Assembly: GCA_947589305.1 (NCBI GenBank)
Contig: CANQAP010000003.1
Span: 173,772 to 237,771, forward strand
Direction of reading: 5' to 3'
DNA length: 64,000 nucleotides
Source: an uncultured Lachnospiraceae bacterium
GTDB lineage: Bacteria; Bacillota; Clostridia; Lachnospirales; Lachnospiraceae
Of this stretch, positions 34,405-41,946 are shown in pieces. The number at the start of each line of letters is the position of its first letter. Position 1 is the stretch's first letter. The position numbers and the translations under genes are program-made. Below the pieces are notes generated by a model that searched no databases, was not told the DNA's origin, and worked only from the letters and a program-made list of their open reading frames with translations.

Positions 34405-35010
34405 CTACGTGTCATCCGGTTTCTGACCATCGTGAAGCAGCCATTTACACTCTGTGACTTCCATATTTGTAAAAGTAGCTAGAAAAGAAGAATCCTCCGG
34501 ACTACAGGCATAGATCCCAAACCGGATCTCGTTGGCTGCTTCCCACATATGGCATATCCGCATCTGAGAAAACTGAACACCGTCCTCCGAACATTCAATA
34601 CAGAAGTCATCTTCCCTCCGGCTCAAACGATACCACATGGATTTTACCGATGCGTCGATCGCTGTGGTCGCCCAGTCTGAATATCCATGATTGGTGACGA
34701 CACTGCCCAAGTGCTGAAACGTCTCGTTTTCATATTCTACAGAAGCTTTTAACCAGTTCTCACTATCCAGATACATAACGACACCGCACTGGTCAAAACG
34801 GTGCCGGCTCTCAAATTCGGTCTTTACTAAAAAGGAAAAAAACTTTTTGTCGGTTCTCATCTGCCAAACCGGAGCATTATCATTCCGAAAATGATAATAT
34901 GTCCGCTGCCATAGATCCGTATGCGGATTGGTTATGACTTCCATCCGATTCTGATCAAACGAATATGACTTCGGATTCCTTGTCCATTCAAAATCATTCA
35001 TATCCAGCAT
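34405..35010 (-). CDS. DUF1349 family protein (concanavalin-like fold)
   Basis: 201 aa from the ATG at 35010, which has GAGG eight bases upstream; the frame extends to a GTG at 35019. The pattern DFEWTRNPKSYSFDQNRMEV, FSFLVKTEFESRHRFDQCGV and WLKASVEYENE matches the DUF1349 family, a beta-sandwich of the concanavalin A-like type, and the length is normal. Function unknown; cytoplasmic, no signal peptide. Confidence 0.82.
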   Translation of the reverse strand: MLDMNDFEWTRNPKSYSFDQNRMEVITNPHTDLWQRTYYHFRNDNAPVWQMRTDKKFFSFLVKTEFESRHRFDQCGVVMYLDSENWLKASVEYENETFQHLGSVVTNHGYSDWATTAIDASVKSMWYRLSRREDDFCIECSEDGVQFSQMRICHMWEAANEIRFGIYACSPEDSSFLATFTNMEVTECKWLLHDGQKPDDT

Positions 35011-35151
35011 ATCCTTCACCTCACTGTCTGTTATCGGTCATTTCCCTTGAATTCATCCTGACTTTATATCTTATATCCGTATGGCACAGCCCGTACTCTC
35101 TCCATAACGCAACCACGGATACCCTCAGTGTCTTCTACCATTCGATTGGAA

Positions 35152-35180
35152 TTGACATTTTTAATGTCGCGTAGTATACT
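35152..35180 (+). promoter_or_regulatory. Promoter of mntP riboswitch transcript
   Basis: TTGACA (35152-35157), 17-bp spacer, TATACT (35175-35180). Start expected near 35187, just before the aptamer. Confidence 0.85.
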
Positions 35181-35197
35181 GAATCAAACTTCATTCC

Positions 35198-35286
35198 CAT
35201 GAGGGAGTAGCAAGCACATATCGTGTAATAAGTCAACATACTGACTGAATTTTCAGTCTGGCTTGTTTTAAATTGCGAGACTCATG
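35198..35286 (+). promoter_or_regulatory. yybP-ykoY manganese riboswitch aptamer
   Basis: The closing helix CATGAG (35198-35203) / CTCATG (35281-35286) brackets GGGAGTAGC and GCGAGAC, the conserved loop sequences of the yybP-ykoY class, with two internal helices between. The gene downstream is mntP, the classic target. Mn2+ binding is expected to stabilise the closing helix. Confidence 0.88.
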
Positions 35287-35371
35287 TATAACTGTAAACT
35301 ATTCATAAAGTTGCTATCGCATACGGATAGAAACTTTGGGATAGCCGGTACGGTTATGCGTGAGTTTTTAT
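35281..35371 (+). terminator. Riboswitch-controlled terminator before mntP
   Basis: CTCATGTATAAC (35281-35292) pairs with GTTATGCGTGAG (35353-35364) over 12 bp (two G-U), followed by TTTTT. Its 5' arm reuses the 3' strand of the aptamer closing helix, so ligand binding should prevent termination: an on-switch. A smaller internal hairpin (AAAGTT/AACTTT with CTATC/GATAG) lies in the loop. Confidence 0.75.
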
Positions 35372-35403
35372 TATTTTAGAGCCATCGGAGGAAGCAACGC
35401 ATT

Positions 35404-35973
35404 ATGTTTATTCTCAATAACATCCTGCTCGGTGTGGGACTTGCCATGGATGCCTTTTCAGTATCTATGGCAAACGGTTTACATGACCCAAAGATGAAAA
35501 AAAGCCAAATGGGAAAAATTGCCGGTGTTTTCGCCGGATTCCAGTTTGGCATGCCAATCATCGGATGGATCTGCGTCCATACGATCGCTCAATATTTTAA
35601 GGCATTTGAAAGAGCAATCCCTTGGATTGCCCTCTTGCTGCTCGCCCTGATCGGCGGGAACATGCTGATGGAAGGGATCAACCATCCCGATGAGACAACG
35701 GAACCAACCGGTCTTGACATCGGAACATTACTGATCCAAGGTGTTGCGACCTCTATCGACGCTTTATCCGTCGGTTTTACCATCGCCGGATATGGGTGGG
35801 CGATGGCACTCGCCGCCTGTATCATTATCGCAGCCGTTACTTTTATTATCTGTATAGCCGGACTTGCCATCGGTAAGACCTTCGGCACCCGACTCAGTCA
35901 TAGAGCCCAGATACTCGGCGGCATCATTTTGATCATAATCGGAATCAAAATTTTTATCAGCGGATATTTTTAG
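35404..35973 (+). CDS. mntP: Manganese efflux pump
   Basis: 189 aa, six membrane helices in two repeats. Conserved acidic motifs are present in both halves: GLAMDAFSVSMANG and VATSIDALSVGFTIAGYG. It exports Mn2+ to avoid toxicity, and the upstream yybP-ykoY riboswitch fits induction by excess Mn. GGAGG lies about ten bases before the ATG. Confidence 0.95.
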   Translation: MFILNNILLGVGLAMDAFSVSMANGLHDPKMKKSQMGKIAGVFAGFQFGMPIIGWICVHTIAQYFKAFERAIPWIALLLLALIGGNMLMEGINHPDETTEPTGLDIGTLLIQGVATSIDALSVGFTIAGYGWAMALAACIIIAAVTFIICIAGLAIGKTFGTRLSHRAQILGGIILIIIGIKIFISGYF

Positions 35974-35984
35974 ACTTCAAGCCA

Positions 35985-36557
35985 TTACTGATCCATCAAA
36001 CCTTTTCCTGCATTCCATGCTTTTCCGACTCTTTCCCCGATCACATAGTAATCGGATTGGAACTGATCGAAAATCAAAGCGTTTAATTTAGACGGATCCA
36101 CCTTGCCGTTTTCGGAAAGAACGGCTTCCTCTGCTTTCACATTCATCACCTTGCCGATGATCGCGTATATATTTCCCGTACTTACAATTTCAGACAATTC
36201 ACATTCTATGACGACCGGAAATTCCTCAATGATCGGAGCATCCACAAACTCGCTTCTGACTGCATGATAGCCGGTACGCTCAAATTTATCCGCAATCAGG
36301 TTGCCGGTAGCCATACCAAAGAAATCCGCAACGTCCATATGATCTCTATCCGCGATACTAACTGTAAATGCTTTTGTTTTTAGTATATTCTGTGTCGTCT
36401 TATGTTCCTCATCGATAAACAATGCAATCTTATCGGAAGCGCAACACATTCCCCACGCTGCATTCATTGCATTCACTTTTTTCTTTTCGTCATAAGCAGC
36501 CACCATCAGAACAGGCATAGGGTAAACTGCCGGAATTACTCCTAAATTCTTCTTCAT
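35985..36557 (-). CDS. Flavin reductase-like (flavoredoxin-type) protein
   Basis: 190 aa. It has the FMN-binding split-barrel pattern of flavoredoxins (IPAVYPMPVLMVAAYDEKKK, NAAWGMCCASDKIALFI, TKAFTVSI, ADFFGMATG). These bind FMN and act as small electron carriers or reductases in anaerobes; partner unknown. It converges with mntP (11 bp apart). Its own promoter lies at 36637-36665, followed by two small hairpins in the 5' leader. Confidence 0.85.
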   Translation of the reverse strand: MKKNLGVIPAVYPMPVLMVAAYDEKKKVNAMNAAWGMCCASDKIALFIDEEHKTTQNILKTKAFTVSIADRDHMDVADFFGMATGNLIADKFERTGYHAVRSEFVDAPIIEEFPVVIECELSEIVSTGNIYAIIGKVMNVKAEEAVLSENGKVDPSKLNALIFDQFQSDYYVIGERVGKAWNAGKGLMDQ

Positions 36558-36596
36558 ACATAAACTCCTTTACTGATTTTTTCTCGTTCCATAAAA

Positions 36597-36665
36597 GTAG
36601 GTTGATGACCTACGCACGCATCAGCGTGCTTCCTTGATTATAGCATATGCCTCCATCCAAATCAA
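36597..36665 (-). promoter_or_regulatory. Promoter and two leader hairpins of the flavin reductase gene
   Basis: Reverse-strand TTGATT (36660-36665), 17-bp spacer, TGC plus TATAAT (36637-36642). The leader then forms GCACGC-TGAT-GCGTGC and GTAGGT-CATCA-ACCTAC followed by TTTT. The second could act as a short terminator; stems are only six base pairs. Confidence 0.55.
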
Positions 36666-36836
36666 TTTCAACGTCATCTTGAATTTACGTACGTTTATCC
36701 ATGCAACCATAAAAGTAAGGTTTCAGGTCAAAATTGTTCGGGAAAGTCCATGTCTTCTCTTGACGAATCCCGGGTAAAGCAGTATCTTATTTTAGAGATA
36801 TTATCAATAAAATAAATGAAAAGAGAGGAATCCCCA

Positions 36837-37847
36837 ATGTTTCACTGTTCCAAAAGATATGCTGCCCTTTCCATACTGCTTCTGTTGCTGGTGCTTCCGT
36901 CCTGCGACCGCTCACCGCAGTCCACCCTGCCCGTCGTACATGATTCAGCAGAAATAAAGAGTACATGGATAGACCATTATTATGTCGATGCCAACGGAGA
37001 ATGGAAAGACTGGGGGATCAACCAGGAGGAAGTTACGGTACAGATACCGGGTCTGTCGCAAGACTATACCTTTGTGTGGCTTTCCGACCTGCATATTATT
37101 ACTGAAAATGATGAGATCGCGGAAGCGGACAGGGAAACCGTCGCAGAACGCCGAGAGTCCTTCAAAAATGCCGCCGGAATGTATGCGGAGGATTTTTGGG
37201 CGGAGCTACCAGAGGCTCTGGATGACTGGCAGGCGGACGCACTGCTCTTTGGCGGCGACATGATAGATTATGCGGCAAACGCCAATATTGCAACTCTGAA
37301 AGCTGGACTTGACAGCTTGAATACACCATATATTTATGTACGGGCGGATCACGACTATTCCCCAGATTATTGTGAGGTTCAGGATCAGGCAGCGATAAAC
37401 GCGCTCCATGCAGACATTGACGGCTATGAAGAAATAGAACTTTTGGAATATGATGATCTGTGCGTCGTTGGGATCAACAACAGTACGAGAAATATGACGG
37501 AAGAAGGACTAGCACGCTGGAAAGAGATTTATGCGCTGGGGAAGCCGATCATTCTAGTTACGCACGTTCCGCTGGATTCCATGATAGATGAGAGCCTTGG
37601 CGAACAGTCGCGGGCGGTCTGGAGCGATCGTGAGTTGACATGGGGAGCAGACTGTAATTATGTGCCAAATGAGGTCACACAGGAATTTTTGGATATGGTA
37701 TATGCGGACGACAGCCTGGTAAAGGAGGTCTTGGCCGGGCATCTTCATTTTTCCTGGGATGGAGCTCTAACGGAACATGCAGACGAGCATGTCTTTGCTC
37801 CTGCGATAAACGGAACTATTGGTGTGATACACGTAACGGGCGAGTAG
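36837..37847 (+). CDS. Calcineurin-like metallophosphoesterase lipoprotein
   Basis: 336 aa from the ATG at 36837 (AGAGG eight bases upstream; an ATG at 36816 is in frame). Lipoprotein signal with lipobox LPSC. The metallophosphoesterase ligands follow in order: WLSDLHI (DxH), LLFGGDMID (GDxxD), a degenerate RADHDY where GNHD/E is usual, VTHVPLD and AGHLHFSWDG (GHxH). It would act outside the membrane on an unknown phosphoester. Confidence 0.85.
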   Translation: MFHCSKRYAALSILLLLLVLPSCDRSPQSTLPVVHDSAEIKSTWIDHYYVDANGEWKDWGINQEEVTVQIPGLSQDYTFVWLSDLHIITENDEIAEADRETVAERRESFKNAAGMYAEDFWAELPEALDDWQADALLFGGDMIDYAANANIATLKAGLDSLNTPYIYVRADHDYSPDYCEVQDQAAINALHADIDGYEEIELLEYDDLCVVGINNSTRNMTEEGLARWKEIYALGKPIILVTHVPLDSMIDESLGEQSRAVWSDRELTWGADCNYVPNEVTQEFLDMVYADDSLVKEVLAGHLHFSWDGALTEHADEHVFAPAINGTIGVIHVTGE

Positions 37848-38274
37848 GCAGGTGTTAGCTTTAGCCCAGAGAACGTTTTCAAACTACATTTGATGTTAAC
37901 ACACTAAAAAGATAAATAGATATGGAATTTAAGTTGCTAAGAGGGTTATTATTATGAAATATAAGCTTTTTTAGCCATTTCAGTAAGAACATCGACGTTG
38001 TGGATTCTTTCGCAAATCGTATGTGCATCATTGGATTGACGGAGAAGAAATACCACATGCCTTTGTGACGATTTATTTTACGACAGTTTTCTTTTATTGT
38101 ATAGATGGAGGGGACTGTTGAGTTTCCGCAATTCTACTCAGAGAGTTGTTTACCCAATACATTACTTATGAAAATTCTTAAAAATCCAAAAAAATAAGAA
38201 ATTTCTTCCCCTTTTGATGTAAATAAAGTCACCACAACATTTTTTATACTACACAAAAAGAAAGGGAATTTCTG
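37848..38274. other. Intergenic stretch, no gene seen
   Basis: 427 bp, AT-rich in its second half, with only short broken frames and a small palindrome (AAGAAATTTCTT near 38196). It leads into a transposase relic and may be eroded mobile DNA. Confidence 0.5.
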
Positions 38275-38562
38275 ATGGCTTATTCTACATCAAATACCTA
38301 TCAAATGAAACGGGAATTTATCTTTTTCCAAAAAATCTCCAGAAAGCTTCCGAAACCGAAACGCAAGTTTATGGCTGATATGAATTTTGACATCCTTTCC
38401 AGACATCTTGCAAAAAGGATTCCTTCCAGTACTCTCAAGGCTTATCTCTCTTTGGTCAAAAATGGTATCATTCTATTATTACCGGCTGACAAAGGGTATC
38501 TCCGGCATACTGAACTTTGTCCAAAAAGGAGTCCGACTCTGGTTTTCGAACCGGTCTCCTAA
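38275..38562 (+). pseudogene. Transposase relic (N-terminal fragment with internal deletion)
   Basis: A 95-codon frame begins MAYSTSNTYQMKREFIFFQK, similar in my recollection to the N-terminus of DDE transposases of about 450 residues in Lachnospiraceae. It then jumps after FMADMNFD to DILSRHLAKRIPSSTLKAYL, which reads like a later segment of the same protein. The end is random-looking and overlaps the stop of the vanT-like gene. No DDE catalytic residues remain. Family assignment is from memory and tentative. Confidence 0.5.
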
Positions 38563-40727
38563 AAATATGTCCTGTCCAGTCGATCTCCCAAGCGGCTGAG
38601 CAGTTCATTCGTAATCGTATCCGAAGCGCATGCGACCTCTTCCGCACAGATACATTCTTCCAGATTCTCACCAATGACGGTAACCACATCTCCGACTTTC
38701 ACTTTCGGGATACCGGTCACATCAATCAGCATCTGATCCATACAAATGCGTCCTACAATGGATGCTGTCTGCCCATAGATCAACACGCTTCCTTTTCCGC
38801 AGGACAGTTCGCGCGGGATACCGTCGGCATACCCGATCGTCACCACTGCAATGTCTCTATCTGCATCTGCCGTATAAGCTCTCCCGTATCCGACAGTTTC
38901 TCCCTTTTTCACTTGTCTGATCGCCGCGATTTTGGATTTCACAGTCAAGACCGGTCTTAAATCAACAGACATTTTCACATCATCCCGTTTACTCAACACT
39001 CCATACATAGCGATGCCGATCCGCGCATAATCACACCGCAGCTCCGGATAATTCAACACCCCGTAACTACTCTGGATATGCGTTTTTCCTACATCGATCC
39101 CCTGCCGTTTCAGACAGTCTACCGCTTCGTAAAAATGCTGGATCTGCCGTTGCGTGAATTCCACATCTTCCGGTTCTAAGCTGTCTGCCACACACAGATG
39201 AGTAAAAATTCCATCCACCTGTAAATATTGAAATTCATACATTTTTTTCAGATGATCCGTATCCTGATAGTTTTCCCCTAACCGGTGCATGCCGGTATCC
39301 AGCTTGATATGCACATGGATCTTCTGCCTGTAAGATTCTAAACGTGTTCCATATTCATAATCCGTAACGGTCTGTGTCAACCGATATCGCTCAATTTCAC
39401 GAATCCGTTCCGGTTCCGTATATCCGAGAATTAAGATCAGTCCGTGAATACCATGCTTTCTTAACTGAATGCCTTCCTCCAGCGTCGCGACTGCAAATGC
39501 GTCAATTCCCATCTTGTTCAAATGTCCCGCGATCCGCAGTCCTCCGCTTCCGTATCCATTTGCTTTCACGACCGCCATAAATTTTGTCTGCGGATGCAGG
39601 ATCGCCTGTATTTCACGGACATTATGATAAAGATTATCAATGGATATTTCCGTCCATGCCCGCCGCGAAATGTTCTGACCATTCGATCGCTTCATCCGTT
39701 TGCCAAGCAGTGCTAAAAGATAGGAAACGGCAAACGAGCTAACAGCAACCAACAGAAAATGTACCAGACTCTGATCCACGAACCATACCGTCTGTCCGGT
39801 CAGCTTACCCAGCAAACGGACCGCGACGATCATTGCCGGATGCAGGATATACACCAACAAAGTTAACAGGCTAAAATTATAATGTCTGCGATCACTCCAT
39901 GTGAGCAGGCATTGAAATAAAAACCACATGACGATCGGCAGTGTCAGATACATACTGTCATGTCTCTGCCATTGCAAAAAATGCAGACATACCCCTTCTC
40001 CCAAAAACAGAACTGAAGAAACGGCAAGTCCGATGATCGTGACCGCCTTTGGGCAGGATTTCATTGTCTGTTTATTTGTCTGTTTATCTCTCCGTGTTCC
40101 GAGCAAGCATCCCAGCATGATAAAGAGCGGAACATAAAATAAGCCATTGCGTGTATAATCAGAAACCGAAAAAACCGACTGATAAAAACCGTTTATCCAA
40201 GGAATCCGCTCCGCCAGACCATAATAACTGTCCCCTAATAAACCAAAGACATAGAGTAGGATGCTCAGCATAAAGACATATGTATCTTTACAGTACCGCA
40301 ACAGCGTGCCAACCAGCAATAACCCAAAGATTGCCGCCGGAAAATACCAGAGGTGATAAAACGTTCCGTTGATCAGGATATCTTTGATCAAACCGATTAC
40401 CGTGAACCCATCTCCGAAATATCCTTTGTAGATCATGAGCGGCAGATAAAGAAGCATAGATATGCCATATAAGATTCCTAAATAGCGAATCTGACGGAAC
40501 AGCTTTGTCTGTTTATCCGTATTCCATCGGATGTCCGGCAGTAAAAAAAATCCGGTCGTCATCAGGAAAAACGGAACTGCGATCCGGGCAATCACTCTGG
40601 TCAGGATAAAATCCGGAAATTCACCGAAACAAAGGAGCGGCGAAGTATGAATCGCGATGACCAATACCGCGCTCAAAACCCGAAACCATTCCAAGCCGCC
40701 ATACCGCTCATTCTTACCCATACTCAC
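38559..40727 (-). CDS. vanT: VanT-type membrane serine/alanine racemase
   Basis: 722 aa. The N-terminal half (about 1-340) is an acyltransferase-3-like integral membrane domain with about ten helices (LEWFRVLSAVLVIAIHTSPL at the start). The C-terminal half (about 350-722) is a fold-type III alanine racemase with the PLP lysine in MAVVKANGYGSGG and the second catalytic Tyr region VGYGRAYTA, plus GRICMDQM. This fusion is diagnostic of VanT in D-Ala-D-Ser type resistance loci; it supplies D-Ser and/or D-Ala. Its ATG overlaps the stop of the ligase gene by 4 bp. Confidence 0.92.
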   Translation of the reverse strand: MSMGKNERYGGLEWFRVLSAVLVIAIHTSPLLCFGEFPDFILTRVIARIAVPFFLMTTGFFLLPDIRWNTDKQTKLFRQIRYLGILYGISMLLYLPLMIYKGYFGDGFTVIGLIKDILINGTFYHLWYFPAAIFGLLLVGTLLRYCKDTYVFMLSILLYVFGLLGDSYYGLAERIPWINGFYQSVFSVSDYTRNGLFYVPLFIMLGCLLGTRRDKQTNKQTMKSCPKAVTIIGLAVSSVLFLGEGVCLHFLQWQRHDSMYLTLPIVMWFLFQCLLTWSDRRHYNFSLLTLLVYILHPAMIVAVRLLGKLTGQTVWFVDQSLVHFLLVAVSSFAVSYLLALLGKRMKRSNGQNISRRAWTEISIDNLYHNVREIQAILHPQTKFMAVVKANGYGSGGLRIAGHLNKMGIDAFAVATLEEGIQLRKHGIHGLILILGYTEPERIREIERYRLTQTVTDYEYGTRLESYRQKIHVHIKLDTGMHRLGENYQDTDHLKKMYEFQYLQVDGIFTHLCVADSLEPEDVEFTQRQIQHFYEAVDCLKRQGIDVGKTHIQSSYGVLNYPELRCDYARIGIAMYGVLSKRDDVKMSVDLRPVLTVKSKIAAIRQVKKGETVGYGRAYTADADRDIAVVTIGYADGIPRELSCGKGSVLIYGQTASIVGRICMDQMLIDVTGIPKVKVGDVVTVIGENLEECICAEEVACASDTITNELLSRLGDRLDRTYF

Positions 40728-41833
40728 ACCTCCGCCGACGACTCTGTTGCCGCTGCCTGCTGTAGTCCGGACGGTTCCCGTTTCCAGCCGCCGAGGGCAT
40801 CCTGTATCAGATCATCCAACACTTCCCGGAAGGAATGTCCGGATGCCTGCATCATACTTGGATAACGACTATGCGAAGTAAATCCCGGTATTGTATTAAT
40901 CTCATTAAACACGATCCCACCGTCCGGCGTCAAAAACATGTCCACCCGTGCCATTCCCTGACATTCCAACGCACGATATAAGACTTTTGCCGTATGACGG
41001 ATACGTTCCGCCGTTTCCCGTTCCACTCTGGCAGGCACATGAATCCGCGAGGTTTCCAAGGTGTATTTTTCATGGAAGTCAAAGACCGCCGCATGCAATT
41101 CGATCTCGTCTACCTCTCCGACTAACAGTTCCCGACTGCCAAGTACCGCGCATCCCACCTCAAATCCCGCGATCATGCGTTCGATCACTATTTTGTTGTC
41201 ATAACGGAATGCTTCTAACACGGCAGCGTTTAAGTCCGCCGGTCGGTCCACTCTCGTAATACCATACGATGAACCCGCTCTGGCTGGTTTTACAAAGACC
41301 GGATAGAGCAAAGCTTCACAACGCCGCATCCGTTCTTCCGGCGTCATATATTCCTGAAGCACTACATAATCCGGCACGGACACACCTGCTGCCTTAGCCA
41401 ATACATGAGCTATATCCTTGTCCATGCAAAGCGCAGAACTCAAAACCCCGCAGCCCACATACGGGATCCCCGCCAAATCACACAGCCCCTGTACGGTTCC
41501 GTCCTCTCCGTTTTTTCCGTGCAGGATTGGAAATACCACATCCACGGAGTCCGTTACGATCGTGCCGTCGTCGTTCATGATAACCATGCCGTGAATATCT
41601 CTGCTTGGTGATAAAAATGCCCGCAGACAGTGTTTTTCCCTCCAATGATCGTTCGCAATCGATTCAATATCCCCACTGTAGCGAAACCATTCCCCTGCCG
41701 GTGTAATTCCCATAGGAATGATTTCGTATTTTTCTTCATCCAACGCCTGTATCACCGAGGATGCAGACTGCAATGATACACTGTATTCCGATGAACATCC
41801 GCCAAACAGTACCACGACTTTTTTCCGATTCAT
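40724..41833 (-). CDS. vanG: VanG-type D-alanine-D-serine ligase
   Basis: 369 aa. It closely follows VanG ligases (VVVLFGGCSSEYSVSLQSAS, FPILHGKNGEDGTVQG, CMDKD, GFEVGCAVLG, NEINTIPGFTSHSRYP). The EKYTL segment in the omega-loop area is the form I associate with D-Ser-selective ligases rather than EKY-less D-Ala or D-Lac enzymes. It would make D-Ala-D-Ser for peptidoglycan precursors, lowering vancomycin affinity. A C-terminal tail of about 20 residues is extra. No vanXY, vanY or vanRS gene is adjacent; a housekeeping role is also possible. Confidence 0.88.
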   Translation of the reverse strand: MNRKKVVVLFGGCSSEYSVSLQSASSVIQALDEEKYEIIPMGITPAGEWFRYSGDIESIANDHWREKHCLRAFLSPSRDIHGMVIMNDDGTIVTDSVDVVFPILHGKNGEDGTVQGLCDLAGIPYVGCGVLSSALCMDKDIAHVLAKAAGVSVPDYVVLQEYMTPEERMRRCEALLYPVFVKPARAGSSYGITRVDRPADLNAAVLEAFRYDNKIVIERMIAGFEVGCAVLGSRELLVGEVDEIELHAAVFDFHEKYTLETSRIHVPARVERETAERIRHTAKVLYRALECQGMARVDMFLTPDGGIVFNEINTIPGFTSHSRYPSMMQASGHSFREVLDDLIQDALGGWKREPSGLQQAAATESSAEV

Positions 41834-41869
41834 ACTATTGCCTCCATATTTTTCTTAAAATATGTTATC

Positions 41870-41875
41870 ATTATA
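41870..41875 (-). promoter_or_regulatory. -10 element of the vanG-vanT operon
   Basis: Reverse-strand TATAAT lies about 37 bp before the vanG start. No acceptable -35 is found at 16-18 bp, suggesting a promoter that depends on an activator, possibly binding the direct repeat at 41930-41946. Confidence 0.5.
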
Positions 41876-41929
41876 TAGAACGGAAATGAAGTTATCATTG
41901 CATTCTTTTGAAAGTTCTCTGAATGGTTT

Positions 41930-41946
41930 CTTAAGAAAATCTTAAG
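41930..41946. promoter_or_regulatory. CTTAAG-N5-CTTAAG direct repeat upstream of vanG
   Basis: Two CTTAAG hexamers separated by five bases, an 11-bp period, overlapping the stop codon of the GTPase-NYN gene and about 32 bp upstream of the -35 region of the vanG promoter. OmpR-family regulators, such as CiaR with TTTAAG-N5-TTTAAG, bind such direct repeats on one DNA face. Confidence 0.5.
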
